Source: Streptomyces tateyamensis
Lineage (GTDB): Bacteria; Actinomycetota; Actinomycetes; Streptomycetales; Streptomycetaceae
Direction of reading: 5' to 3'
Assembly: GCF_003205575.1 (NCBI RefSeq)
Contig: NZ_PYBW01000081.1
Location: forward strand, 1-64,000
DNA: 64,000 nt
The translations under genes were made by a program, and so were the position numbers. The notes under the pieces were generated by a model. It was not told where the DNA came from. It saw only the letters and a program-made list of their open reading frames with translations, and ran no database searches. Position 1 is the stretch's first letter, and each line of letters begins with the position of its first letter. Below are positions 15,529-24,393 of the stretch, in pieces.

Positions 15529-16710
15529 CTACCAGGCGACCGGCAGCTCGTGCAGGCCGTAGATCAGCGCCTCGGTGCGGAACCGGAGCTCCTCGAAGGG
15601 GACCGCCAGGCGCAGCGTGGGCAGTCGGCGCAGCAGGGTGCCCAGCGCGATCTGCAGCTCCGCCCGGGCCAGCGGCTGGCCCAGGCACTGGTGCACACCG
15701 AAGCCGAAGGCCAGGTGGCGGCGGGCGTCCCGCTCCACGTCCAACTGCTCGGCGTCGCCGAACAGCTCCGGGTCGCGGTTGGCGGTGGAGATCGCGCAGA
15801 GCACCCCGTCGCCCTCCTCGACCACCACGCCGCCGCCCAGGTCCACCCGCTCCAGCGCCACCCGGGGCACGCCGGTGTGCACGATGGTCAGGTAGCGAAG
15901 CAGTTCCTCGACCGCGCCGAGGATCAGGCCCGGGTCCTGGCGCAGCCGCTCGGCCTGGGCCGGGTGGCGCAGCAGGGCGACGGTGGACAGCGAGGTCATG
16001 TTGGCGGTGGTCTCGTGGCCGGCCAGCAGGAGCAGCACGCCGTTGGCCGCGACCTCCTCGGGCGTCAGATCCCCGCGGGCGGCCAGCTTGGCGATGACGC
16101 CGTCCGGGTCGCCCTGCTTGGCGGCGGCCACCTCGGCCAGGTATCCGGTGAGCGCGTCCATGGCCTGCTGCGGGACCCCCAGCGGCTGGCTGGTGTCCAG
16201 CAGCAGCCGGCCCTGCTCCTGGAAGAACTCGTGGTCCGCGTAGGGCACCCCGAGCAGTTCGCAGATCACCAGCGAGGGGACCGGCAGCGCGAACCGGGCC
16301 ACCAGGTCGGCGGGCGAGCCGGTGGCGATCATCTCGTCCAGCGTCTGGTCCACGATCCGCTGGATCCGCGGGCGCAGCGCGTCCACCTTCTTGATCAGGA
16401 AGTCGGTGGTCATCATCCGGCGCAGTCGGCTGTGCTCGGGGTCGTCCATCCGCAGGAAGCTCTGCTTGCGGGTGGCGATCACCTCGCGCGCCACCGGGTT
16501 GGTGAACGGGAAGGTCGGGTGGTGGGCGTCGGCGCTGAACCGACGGTCCATCAGCACGGTGCGGATCTGCTGGTAGTCCGTCAGCAGCCAGCAGGGGTTG
16601 CCGTCCCAGAGGCTGAACCGGGCGCTCGCGCGCCGGTGGTTGGGGGGCGGGTCGAACGGGCAGCCGGCGGGGCGCGGGGCGGGCAGGCCGAGCTGTTCGG
16701 CGGTGGTCAC
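15529..16710 (-). CDS. Cytochrome P450 (CYP105-like)
   Basis: The 393-residue protein is a soluble bacterial P450 monooxygenase. It has the I-helix oxygen-binding motif (LLLAGHETTANM), the K-helix E-x-x-R (EELLRYL) and the heme-ligand loop FGFGVHQCLGQPLARAEL with the axial Cys at about residue 342. Overall these match the CYP105 group of streptomycetes, known for broad drug, herbicide and macrolide oxidation; the natural substrate here is not readable. The start is GTG 16710, which overlaps the stop of the ferredoxin gene (GTGA), so the electron donor and the P450 are made together. The pair sits between argR and argH without obvious link to arginine. Confidence 0.92.
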   Translation of the reverse strand: MTTAEQLGLPAPRPAGCPFDPPPNHRRASARFSLWDGNPCWLLTDYQQIRTVLMDRRFSADAHHPTFPFTNPVAREVIATRKQSFLRMDDPEHSRLRRMMTTDFLIKKVDALRPRIQRIVDQTLDEMIATGSPADLVARFALPVPSLVICELLGVPYADHEFFQEQGRLLLDTSQPLGVPQQAMDALTGYLAEVAAAKQGDPDGVIAKLAARGDLTPEEVAANGVLLLLAGHETTANMTSLSTVALLRHPAQAERLRQDPGLILGAVEELLRYLTIVHTGVPRVALERVDLGGGVVVEEGDGVLCAISTANRDPELFGDAEQLDVERDARRHLAFGFGVHQCLGQPLARAELQIALGTLLRRLPTLRLAVPFEELRFRTEALIYGLHELPVAW

Positions 16711-16910
16711 CGGGCCACCTCCGCCAGGGTGATCGCACCGCCGGGGCAGAGCGCGGCGGCGGTGCGCAGCTTGGCGGCCAGCTCGGGGGCGGGGCGGTCC
16801 TGGAGCAGGACCACCAGACCGTCCTCGTCGCTCTGGTCGAACACGGTGGGGGCGGTCAGCACGCACTGGCCCGAGCTGCAGCAGCGGTCCTGGTCGACGG
16901 TCACGTGCAC
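16707..16910 (-). CDS. 3Fe-4S ferredoxin partner of the P450
   Basis: The 67-residue ferredoxin delivers electrons to the overlapping P450. Ligand cysteines fit the 3Fe-4S pattern: Cys10 or Cys11, Cys16, and Cys55 followed by Pro (CPGG), with CCSSGQCVLTAPTVFDQ matching the family's C-x-x-x-G-x-C-x-x-x-A-P-x-V-F. I chose GTG 16910 because AGGAGG lies 6 bases upstream; the longer open frame has no family match. It is translationally coupled to the P450. The ferredoxin reductase must be encoded elsewhere. Confidence 0.9.
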   Translation of the reverse strand: MHVTVDQDRCCSSGQCVLTAPTVFDQSDEDGLVVLLQDRPAPELAAKLRTAAALCPGGAITLAEVAR

Positions 16911-17094
16911 GGGGTTCCTCCTGAGCGCAGGCGGGAGGGGCGCCCCGAGCCTGTTGCCCGGGGCAACCAACGTTCCGTCACAGAACCTAACCCCGGCGGG
17001 TACGGAGCGCGCCGAGCGTTGAAGGGTTCACCTCAGAATGGCCGGATCCGGCCGGTCGGGCCCACTCCGGCTGCGCGCACCGGGCGCCGGGCGC

Positions 17095-17646
17095 TCAGCG
17101 CTCGGTGCGGGCCTGGGCCAGCTGCATCAGGTGGTCCGCCAGGGCCTGGCCGCCGGCCGGGTCGCGGCTGATCAGCAGCACCGTGTCGTCGCCGGCGATG
17201 GTTCCGATGATCTCGTAGACCTCGGCGGTGTCGATCGCCGAGGCGAGGAACTGGGCCGCGCCCGGTGGGGTGCGCAGCACCACCAGGTTGCCCGAGGCGG
17301 TGGCCGACACCATCAGTTCGCCGGCCAGCCGGGCCATCCGCCCCTCGCTGGCCGACTCCCCCATCGGCGCCCGCGGAGTGCGGTCACCGCCCTCGGCGGG
17401 GACGGCGTAGATCAGCGCGCCGTCCCGGTTGCGGATCTTGACCGCCCCCAGCTCGTCCAGGTCGCGGGAGAGCGTGGCCTGGGTGACCACCAGCCCGTCG
17501 TCGGCCAGCAGCTTGGCCAACTGGCTCTGTGAGCGCACGGGCTGACGGGTCAGCAGGTCCACGATCCGCCGGTGCCGGGCGGTGCGGGTCTGCGGGACCT
17601 GCGGGGTCGCACCGCCGGCGGGCTGGTCGGCTGGGGGAACGGTCAT
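17095..17646 (-). CDS. argR: Arginine repressor
   Basis: The 183-residue regulator controls arginine synthesis genes by binding ARG boxes when arginine is high. The N-terminal winged helix (about 22-85) reads RHRRIVDLLTRQPVRSQSQLAKLL...VTQATLSRDLDELGAVKI, the family DNA-binding signature. The C-terminal part (about 115-180) has the hexamer and arginine-binding motif GTIAGDDTVLLI. It is the last gene of argC-J-B-D-R, 82 bases after argD. Confidence 0.95.
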   Translation of the reverse strand: MTVPPADQPAGGATPQVPQTRTARHRRIVDLLTRQPVRSQSQLAKLLADDGLVVTQATLSRDLDELGAVKIRNRDGALIYAVPAEGGDRTPRAPMGESASEGRMARLAGELMVSATASGNLVVLRTPPGAAQFLASAIDTAEVYEIIGTIAGDDTVLLISRDPAGGQALADHLMQLAQARTER

Positions 17647-17728
17647 GATGATGATTCTTCCGGACGATCGGTCGGTATGCGCGGCCGGGTCGCCCCGCAG
17701 GGCGACCCGCCGGGATCGTGCTCGGTGC

Positions 17729-18931
17729 TCAGCCCTGGTCGGCCGCGAGTTCGCGCTCGACCTCGGCCAGGACCGCGGGCAGGGCGGCCAGGAACTCGTC
17801 CGCCTGCTGCTCCGTCAGGACCAGCGGGGGGACCAGCCGGACGGCGTCCGGGACCGCGGCGTTCACCAGGAAGCCGGCCCGCTGGGCGGCCGCCTGCACC
17901 TGGGCCGCGACCGGCCGGGTGAGCACGATGCCGAGCAGCAGCCCGGCGCCGCGCACGTGGGAGACCAGCGGGTGGCCGATCGCCTCGACGCCGCTGCGCA
18001 GCCGGTCCCCCACCTTGGTGACCTGGGTCAGCAGGCCCTCGGACTCGATGGTGTCCAGCACCGCCAGCGCGGCCGCCGCGACCACCGGGTTGCCGCCGAA
18101 GGTGGTGCCGTGCTGGCCGGGCTGGAGCAGCTCGGCGGCCGCGCCGTAGCAGACCACCGCACCGATCGGCAGGCCGCCGCCCAGGCCCTTGGCCAGCGTG
18201 ACCACGTCCGGCTCGACGCCCGGCTCGGCCTGGTGGGCGAGCCAGTGCCCGGTGCGGCCGATGCCGGTCTGCACCTCGTCCAGGATCAGCAGGGTGCCGG
18301 TGGCCCGGGTGATCTCGCGGGCCGCCGCGAGGTAGCCGGCCGGCAGCGGGAGCGCGCCGTTCTCGCCCTGGATCGGCTCCAGCACCACGGCCGCGGTCTC
18401 GGTGGTCACCGCGGCCCGCAGCGCCTCGACGTCACCGAAGGCGACGTGGGTCACCTCGCCGGGCAGCGGCAGGAACGGGGCCTGCTTGCCGGGCTGGCCG
18501 GTCAGCGCGAGGGCGCCCATGGTCCGGCCGTGGAAGGCGCCGTCCAGGGCGACCAGCCTGGTCCGCCCGGTCAGCCGGCTGATCTTGAAGGCGGCCTCGT
18601 TGGCCTCGGTGCCGGAGTTGCAGAAGAACACCCGGCCCGGGCGCGGGTCCAGCGCGAGCAGCCGCTCGGCCAGCTCGATGGTGGGCTCGGCGGTGAACAG
18701 GTTGGAGATGTGGCCGAGCCGGCCGATCTGCGCGGTCACCGCGGCGGTGATCGCCGGGTGGGCGGTGCCCAGCGCGTTGACCGCGATGCCGCCGACCAGG
18801 TCCAGGTACCGGTTGCCGTCGGCGTCCGTCAGCACCGCGCCGCTGCCCTCGACCAGCGGCAGCCGGGGCGTGCCGTAGTTGTTGGTGAAGGCCTGCCGGT
18901 ACCGCTGCGTCAGTTCCTCGTTGCTGCTCAC
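17729..18931 (-). CDS. argD: Acetylornithine aminotransferase
   Basis: The 400-residue class III PLP aminotransferase converts N-acetylglutamate semialdehyde to N-acetylornithine. It has NSGTEANEAAFKISR (PLP phosphate site), LILDEVQTGIGRTGHWLA, and the PLP-binding Lys in TLAKGLGGGLPIGAVV. Its GTG start at 18931 overlaps the argB stop (GTGA), so translation is coupled. Length and motifs are standard. Confidence 0.96.
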   Translation of the reverse strand: MSSNEELTQRYRQAFTNNYGTPRLPLVEGSGAVLTDADGNRYLDLVGGIAVNALGTAHPAITAAVTAQIGRLGHISNLFTAEPTIELAERLLALDPRPGRVFFCNSGTEANEAAFKISRLTGRTRLVALDGAFHGRTMGALALTGQPGKQAPFLPLPGEVTHVAFGDVEALRAAVTTETAAVVLEPIQGENGALPLPAGYLAAAREITRATGTLLILDEVQTGIGRTGHWLAHQAEPGVEPDVVTLAKGLGGGLPIGAVVCYGAAAELLQPGQHGTTFGGNPVVAAAALAVLDTIESEGLLTQVTKVGDRLRSGVEAIGHPLVSHVRGAGLLLGIVLTRPVAAQVQAAAQRAGFLVNAAVPDAVRLVPPLVLTEQQADEFLAALPAVLAEVERELAADQG

Positions 18932-19860
18932 GCCAGTCCCCCCAGTACGGTCGGCTCGTCGTCCGGGACGACCATGGTGCCGATCCCCTCGTCGGTGAAG
19001 ATCTCCAACAGCAGGCTGTGCGGCACCCGCCCGTCCAGCACGCGCGCGGTACCCACGCCGGAGCGCACCGCGCGCAGGCAGCCCTCCATCTTCGGCAGCA
19101 TCCCGCTGGCCAGGGTGGGCAGTATGGCCTCCAGCTCGGTGGCGCTGAGCTGGCTGATCACGTCGTCGGAGGCCGGCCAGTCCTGGTAGAGGCCCTCCAC
19201 GTCGGTGAGCACCACCAGCATCTCGGCGCCCAGCGCGGCGGCCAGGGCGGCGGCCGCGGTGTCGGCGTTGATGTTGTAGACGTGGCCGTCCTCGCCGCGG
19301 GCGATGCTGGAGATCACCGGGATCCGCCCGTCGCCGATCAGCGCCTTGACCGCGCCCGCCTCGATGTTGACGATGTCGCCGACCAGGCCGATGTCCACCT
19401 GCTCGCCGTCCACCACCGCGTACCGCTTGACGGCGGTCATGGTGTGCGCGTCCTCACCGGTCATGCCGACGGCGAACGGGCCGTGCCCGTTGAGCAGGCC
19501 CACCAGCTCGCGCTGCACCTGGCCGGCCAGCACCATCCGGACCACGTCCATGGTCTCCGGGGTGGTGACCCGCAGGCCGTTGGTGAACGAGGACTCCAGC
19601 CCCAGCTTCTCCAGCTGCGCGCTGATCTGCGGGCCGCCGCCGTGCACCACCACCGGGTGCAGGCCGGCGTAGCGCAGGAAGACCACGTCCTGGGCGAAGG
19701 CGGCCTTGAGCGCCTCGTCGACCATGGCGTTGCCGCCGAACTTGATCACCACGGTCTTGCCGTGGAAGCGCTCCAGCCAGGGCAGCGCCTCGATCAGGGT
19801 CATCGCCTTGGGCAGCGCGGTGTGGTTGCGGGCCCGTTCGCCCTTGGGTGCGATCTTCAT
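18928..19860 (-). CDS. argB: Acetylglutamate kinase
   Basis: The 310-residue amino acid kinase phosphorylates N-acetylglutamate, the arginine-sensitive control step in many bacteria. Motifs: VVIKFGGNAM, PVVVHGGGPQIS, GDIVNIEAGAVKALI, NINADTAAAALAAALGAE and LTDVEGLY. I chose ATG 19860, with GGGGGAC upstream, because the 24 residues before it have no family match. It starts 14 bases after argJ ends and overlaps argD. Confidence 0.95.
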   Translation of the reverse strand: MKIAPKGERARNHTALPKAMTLIEALPWLERFHGKTVVIKFGGNAMVDEALKAAFAQDVVFLRYAGLHPVVVHGGGPQISAQLEKLGLESSFTNGLRVTTPETMDVVRMVLAGQVQRELVGLLNGHGPFAVGMTGEDAHTMTAVKRYAVVDGEQVDIGLVGDIVNIEAGAVKALIGDGRIPVISSIARGEDGHVYNINADTAAAALAAALGAEMLVVLTDVEGLYQDWPASDDVISQLSATELEAILPTLASGMLPKMEGCLRAVRSGVGTARVLDGRVPHSLLLEIFTDEGIGTMVVPDDEPTVLGGLA

Positions 19861-19874
19861 GCTGCGGTCCCCCG

Positions 19875-21059
19875 TCAGGTGGAGTAGGCGCTGTTCTCGT
19901 GCACGTAGTCGGCGGTCAGGTCGTTGGTCCACAACGTGGCGGCGGCGGTGCCCGCGTTCAGCCGGGCGGTGATGACCACCTGACGGTCCTTCATCGACAC
20001 CAGGGTGCGGTCCTCACCGGTGGCCCCCGAGCGGCAGACCCAGACGCCGTTGATCGCCACGTCCAGCCGGTCCGGGTCGAAGGCGGCGTCGGTGGTGCCG
20101 ATGGCGGCCAGCACCCGGCCCCAGTTCGGGTCCTCGCCGTGGATGGCGCACTTGAGCAGGTTGTTGCGGGCGATGGTGCGGGCGACCGTGACCGCCTCGT
20201 CCTCGGTGGCCGCGTCGACCACCTCGATCCGGATCTCCTTGCTCGCCCCCTCGGCGTCGGCCACCAGCTGGAGCGCCAGGTCGGCGCAGACCTGCTCGAC
20301 GGCGGCCGCGAACTCGGCCTCGTCCGGGGTGACCCCGGCCGCGCCGGAGGCCAGCAGCAGCACCGTGTCGTTGGTCGACATGCAGCCGTCGGAGTCCACC
20401 CGGTCGAAGGTGGTGCGGGTGGCGGCGCGCAGCGCCCGGTCCAACTGCGCGCTCTCCACCGCGGCGTCGGTGGTCAGCACCACCAACATGGTGGCCAGGC
20501 CCGGCGCCAGCATGCCCGCGCCCTTGGCCATACCGCCCACCACCCAGCCGGCGCCGCCGGCCTGGGCGGTCTTGTGCACGGTGTCGGTGGTCTTGATGGC
20601 GATCGCGGCGGCCTCGCCGCCGGTCTCGCTCAGCTGCGCGACCGCCAGGCCGACGCCCGGCAGCAGCAGGTCCATCGGCAGCCGCTGGCCGATCAGCCCG
20701 GTCGAGCAGACCGCCACCTCGCCGGCGCCGATGTTGAGCTCGGCGCCGACCCGCTCGGCCGTGGCGTGCGTGTCCTGGAACCCTTCGGGCCCGGTACAGG
20801 CGTTGGCTCCACCGGAGTTGAGGATCACGGCGGCCAGCTGGCCGTCCTTCAGCACCTGCTGGGACCAGAGCACCGGCGCGGCCTTGACCCGATTGCCGGT
20901 GAAGACGCCGGCCGCCGCGAAGGACGGTCCGTCGTTGACCACCAGGGCCAGGTCCGGGGTGCCCGAGGCCTTGATCCCGGCTGTGACGCCGGCCGCCCTG
21001 AAGCCCTTGGCGGCGGTCACTCCGGCACTGCTGTGTGCTGTGTTGCTCTGTGCGCTCAC
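19875..21059 (-). CDS. argJ: Bifunctional ornithine acetyltransferase/N-acetylglutamate synthase
   Basis: The 394-residue ArgJ transfers acetyl from N-acetylornithine to glutamate, closing the acetyl cycle of arginine synthesis. The protein cleaves itself before a Thr that becomes the nucleophile; the site is visible in KGAGMLAPGLATMLVVLTTDA (ATML). Other motifs are NSGGANACTGPEG, STGLIGQRLPMD and EDPNWGRVLAAIGTTDAAFD. GTG 21059 overlaps the argC stop (GTGA) and has GGAG upstream. Whether it is mono- or bifunctional cannot be read from the sequence alone. Confidence 0.94.
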   Translation of the reverse strand: MSAQSNTAHSSAGVTAAKGFRAAGVTAGIKASGTPDLALVVNDGPSFAAAGVFTGNRVKAAPVLWSQQVLKDGQLAAVILNSGGANACTGPEGFQDTHATAERVGAELNIGAGEVAVCSTGLIGQRLPMDLLLPGVGLAVAQLSETGGEAAAIAIKTTDTVHKTAQAGGAGWVVGGMAKGAGMLAPGLATMLVVLTTDAAVESAQLDRALRAATRTTFDRVDSDGCMSTNDTVLLLASGAAGVTPDEAEFAAAVEQVCADLALQLVADAEGASKEIRIEVVDAATEDEAVTVARTIARNNLLKCAIHGEDPNWGRVLAAIGTTDAAFDPDRLDVAINGVWVCRSGATGEDRTLVSMKDRQVVITARLNAGTAAATLWTNDLTADYVHENSAYST

Positions 21060-22084
21060 GGCGCGACTCCGTTCACGGGAAGGCCCAGCTCCTCGGGCAG
21101 ACCGAGGGCGATGTTCATGCTCTGCACCGCGCCGCCGGCGGTGCCCTTGACCAGGTTGTCGATCGCGCTGACCACCACGATCCGGCCCGCCTGCTCGTCC
21201 AGCACCACCTGCACCAGCGCGGTGTTCGCGCCGGCCACCGACTTGGTCTGCGGCCACTGGAGTTCGGGCAGCAGGTGGACGAACGGCTCGTCGTCGTAGG
21301 CCTTGTGGTAGGCGGCGCGGACCTCGGCCGCGCTCACCCCGGGTCTGGCCTTGACGGAGCAGGTGGCCAGGATGCCGCGGGACATCGGGACCAGGGTGGG
21401 GGTGAACGAGATGCTCACCGGCTCACCGGCCACCGCGCTCAGGTTCTGCGACATCTCCGGGGTGTGGCGGTGCACGCCGCCGACCCCGTAGGCGCTGACC
21501 GAACCCATCACCTCACTGCCGAGCAAGTGGGCCTTGGCCGCCTTGCCGGCCCCGGAGGTGCCGCTGGCGGCCACGATCACCGCCTCCGGCTCGGCCAGGC
21601 CGGCCGCGTACGCCGGGTAGAGGGCCAGCGAGACGGCGGTCGGGTAGCAGCCCGGCACCGCGATCCGCTTGCTGCCCATCAGCGCGGCGCGGTGGCCGGG
21701 CAGTTCGGGCAGGCCGTAGGGCCAGGTGCCGGCGTGCGGGGAGCCGTAGAACTTCTCCCAGTCGGCCGGGTCCTTGAGCCGGAAGTCGGCGCCGCAGTCC
21801 ACCACCAGCACGTCCTCGCCCAGCGCCTGCGCCACCGCGGCGCTCTGGCCGTGCGGCAGGCCGAGGAAGACCACGTCGTGTCCGGCCAGCACCTCGGGGG
21901 TGGTGGGCTGCAGTACCCGGTCGGCCAGCGGCAGCAGGTGCGGCTGCAGCTCACCGAGCCTGGTCCCGGCGTTCGACCCGCCGGTCAGCGCGCCGATCTC
22001 CACCTGCGGATGCCCCAGCAGCAGCCGCAGCACCTCGCCGCCGGCATACCCGCTGGCACCGGCAACAGCGACTCGCAAGGCCAT
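21056..22084 (-). CDS. argC: N-acetyl-gamma-glutamyl-phosphate reductase
   Basis: The 342-residue enzyme reduces N-acetylglutamyl phosphate to the semialdehyde with NADPH. The N-terminus has the Rossmann motif VAVAGASGYAGGEVLRLLLGHP, and the catalytic Cys lies in AVPGCYPTAVSLALYP. It is the first gene of the argCJBDR operon. ATG 22084 follows GGAAGGAAG. ARG-box-like sequences stand 34-66 bases upstream, so ArgR should repress the whole operon. Confidence 0.96.
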   Translation of the reverse strand: MALRVAVAGASGYAGGEVLRLLLGHPQVEIGALTGGSNAGTRLGELQPHLLPLADRVLQPTTPEVLAGHDVVFLGLPHGQSAAVAQALGEDVLVVDCGADFRLKDPADWEKFYGSPHAGTWPYGLPELPGHRAALMGSKRIAVPGCYPTAVSLALYPAYAAGLAEPEAVIVAASGTSGAGKAAKAHLLGSEVMGSVSAYGVGGVHRHTPEMSQNLSAVAGEPVSISFTPTLVPMSRGILATCSVKARPGVSAAEVRAAYHKAYDDEPFVHLLPELQWPQTKSVAGANTALVQVVLDEQAGRIVVVSAIDNLVKGTAGGAVQSMNIALGLPEELGLPVNGVAP

Positions 22085-22117
22085 GACCGCTTCCTTCCTT
22101 CGGCCCCATGTGATGTG

Positions 22118-22150
22118 GCATGAATATACGCAACGCGGAACATTCATGCA
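22118..22150. promoter_or_regulatory. ARG boxes upstream of argC
   Basis: GCATGAATATAC (22118-22129, one end base G) and the opposite ACATTCATGCA (22140-22150) form an A/T-rich, inverted pair of half sites of the ATGAAT type, as bound by ArgR hexamers. Position just ahead of argC suits repression of argCJBDR. Confidence 0.65.
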
Positions 22151-22223
22151 AGGAGCGGAAGGAGCGGCCCCCGGCGGCCGGTGACCCGGCGCTCCACCTG
22201 CGGGTGGCGCAACGCAGGGGGGC

Positions 22224-22919
22224 TCAGTGGTCCGGCGACCGTCCGGATTTACCCGCGGTCAGCCGCCAGAGGCCGGCCACCTCGTAGTAGACGCCGTTGA
22301 CGAGTTGCAGCAGCACCAGGGTGACCGGCCAGAGCAGCGCGCCGAGGCCGGGCACCAGGTCCACCGGCAGGGTGTAGGCCATCGCGATCCGCACCACGGC
22401 GTCCAGCAGCATCGCCACGCCCCAGATCGCGGTCGAGACCCGCCAGATCCGCCGGAAGGCCGGCTCGCGTTCCCACAGCACGTCCCAGGAGGTGCCGTCG
22501 GACCGGAACCGCCCCTCCAGCAGGGGGCGCCCGCCGTGGAAGAGCAGGGGACGCTCGGCCCTGATCGAGATCAGGAACCAGAGGCCGGCCGCGCCGCTCA
22601 GCCAGCCGTCCTTGGCCAGCATGAACCGGGGGCTGCCGCTGACCAGCGCGGCCGCGACCCCGAGCAGCATGATCCCGGCGACGAATCCCGCGGTGCCCGC
22701 CAGACTGCGGGTGCGCAGCCAGTGCACGGCTGTGGTGGACACCGGCAGGACGGCGCCGGCCAGGAGAGCGACGAAGACGCTGACGCCGGCGGCGCGCAGG
22801 CCGTAGTACAGCGCGATCGGAACCACGAGGTCCAGGAGGACACCGAGCAGCAGACGTCGGCGGCTCGGCCGCGGTGGCCCCTCGGAGGTCGCCGCCGGCG
22901 GCACATCGCGCGCGGTCAC
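22224..22919 (-). CDS. VC0807-family integral membrane protein
   Basis: The product is about 231 residues, with five or six membrane helices (for example LLLGVLLDLVVPIALYYGLRAAG, FVALLAGAVLPVSTTAVHWL, AGFVAGIMLLGVAAALVSG, VSTAIWGVAMLLDAVVRIAM, LLWPVTLVLLQLVNGVYY). The pattern R-P-L-L-F-H-G-G-R-P and the helix spacing fit the VC0807/septation-protein-A-like membrane family, whose function is unknown. I chose GTG 22919 with GGAG 6 bases upstream; the frame also opens at a TTG at 23042 that would add 41 residues without a ribosome-binding site. It follows the RlmG gene in the same direction. Confidence 0.7.
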   Translation of the reverse strand: MTARDVPPAATSEGPPRPSRRRLLLGVLLDLVVPIALYYGLRAAGVSVFVALLAGAVLPVSTTAVHWLRTRSLAGTAGFVAGIMLLGVAAALVSGSPRFMLAKDGWLSGAAGLWFLISIRAERPLLFHGGRPLLEGRFRSDGTSWDVLWEREPAFRRIWRVSTAIWGVAMLLDAVVRIAMAYTLPVDLVPGLGALLWPVTLVLLQLVNGVYYEVAGLWRLTAGKSGRSPDH

Positions 22920-23055
22920 GACGGACTCCGGTCCGAGAAGGGCCAAGGTGGTGCGGGCACGGTCGTCCACCTCCGGGGCGGCCGCGGCATCCGCGCGGCC
23001 GATCGAGGACCCCAGGGTGATTCCGTGCTGGACGACGGCCAAACCAGGGGCCGCG

Positions 23056-24240
23056 TCAGCGGGCCGGCTTGGTGGCGCGCAGGATGACGAACTTGGGGTT
23101 CGAGCTGACGGTCTCGCAGTTCCCGAACAGCCGGCGCAGTTTCAGGTGGTAGCCCAGGTGGCGGTTGCCGACCACCCAGAGCTCGCCGCCCGGGCGCAGG
23201 GCGCGGCGGGCGCCGGTGAACATCCGCCAGGCGGTCGCGTCGGTGGTGGCCTGGTGCGAGTGGAACGGCGGGTTGTTGAGCACCAGGTCCACCGAGTCGG
23301 CGGGCACCGCCGACAGTGCGTCGCCGGCCAGGAACCGGGCCCGGGCGCCTGCGGGCGCGTTGGCGCGGAAGGTGGCCTCGGCCGAGGCGACGGCCTGGTG
23401 GGACTCGTCCACGAAGAGCAGCTCGGCCCGCGGGTCGGCCAGTGCGGCGGCGGTGCCCAGCACGCCGTTGCCGCAGCCCAGGTCGACCACGGTGGCCGGG
23501 CCGGACGGGGTGGGCAGGTGCTGCAGCAGGAAGCGGGTGCCGATGTCCAGGCGGTCCGCGCAGAAGACGCCGGCCAGGTTGGTGACGGTCCGTCCGGAGA
23601 GCGGTCCGATGCCGTCCGGCAGCGCGTACCGCAGCGGCCACGGGTTGGCCGGGCGGTCCAGGCCGGGCGCCGGGGTGCTGAAGATCAGGCGCGCCTTGCG
23701 GGCGGCCAGCGAGGTGCGGGTGGGGCCGACCAGGCGCTCGAACAGGTCGAGGGTGGAGGTGTGGATCTCGGCCACCATGCCGGTACCGAGCACCACGCTG
23801 TCCTGGTGCAGGGCGGGCGCCAGCCGGTGCAGCTGGTCCTCCAGCAGCGCCAGGCTCTTCGGCACCCGGACCAGCAGCACGTCGATCCGCGCGGGCGGCT
23901 CCTCGCTGGTGGTGAGCAGGCGCACCGAGCCCGCGGGCAGCCCGTTGCGCTCCAGGTTGGCGGCGGTCGCCCGCTGCCCGAGGTAGGAGTCGCTGATCTG
24001 CACCACCGGGGCCTGCCCGGCCAGCGCCGTGCTGAGCGCGCCCCAGCGGTCGCCGAGCACCACCACCGTGCCGGTCAGCGCCACCGGCCCGGCCGTCGGC
24101 ACGGCCGGCACCTCGGTCTGGCCGGCCAGTTGGCGCAGCAGGTACTCGTCGGCGGCGTCCCAGGCGCGCAGTTGCTCGCGCGGGTCCTCCGGGAAGCGGG
24201 TGAGCCGGTACGCGCCCCAGGGGGTGGTGAAACTGTTCAT
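23056..24240 (-). CDS. rlmG: RlmG/RsmC-type rRNA guanine-N2 methyltransferase
   Basis: The 394-residue protein has the two-domain layout of RlmG and RsmC: an N-terminal degenerate methyltransferase-like half (to about 205) and a C-terminal catalytic half with TVVDLGCGNGVLGTAAAL (SAM site), LLFVDES and the catalytic N-N-P-P-F motif (LVLNNPPFHSHQA), followed by LRPGGELWVVGNRHLGYH. RlmG makes m2G1835 in 23S rRNA and RsmC makes m2G1207 in 16S rRNA; length and the HLGYH-L-x-x-x-F-G ending favour RlmG. ATG 24240 is divergent from the next + gene. Confidence 0.83.
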   Translation of the reverse strand: MNSFTTPWGAYRLTRFPEDPREQLRAWDAADEYLLRQLAGQTEVPAVPTAGPVALTGTVVVLGDRWGALSTALAGQAPVVQISDSYLGQRATAANLERNGLPAGSVRLLTTSEEPPARIDVLLVRVPKSLALLEDQLHRLAPALHQDSVVLGTGMVAEIHTSTLDLFERLVGPTRTSLAARKARLIFSTPAPGLDRPANPWPLRYALPDGIGPLSGRTVTNLAGVFCADRLDIGTRFLLQHLPTPSGPATVVDLGCGNGVLGTAAALADPRAELLFVDESHQAVASAEATFRANAPAGARARFLAGDALSAVPADSVDLVLNNPPFHSHQATTDATAWRMFTGARRALRPGGELWVVGNRHLGYHLKLRRLFGNCETVSSNPKFVILRATKPAR

Positions 24241-24393
24241 CGTCCGCCCAGGCTAGCCGCTGCCGGCCGGGTGCACCGGCACCGGGCAGAGCGGTAGGCC
24301 GTGAAGGGGTGGCGGCGCCCGGGGTCTGGCGCCGGGCGGGCGCGGGCGGCACAGTGGCGGGATGCAGACTGCACTGACCGGGCCGGTGAGCCG

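Noticed and set aside
15529..16910. P450 and ferredoxin as part of a natural-product cluster
   Set aside because: Neighbours on both sides are arginine genes; there is no PKS, NRPS, terpene or RiPP gene in the window.
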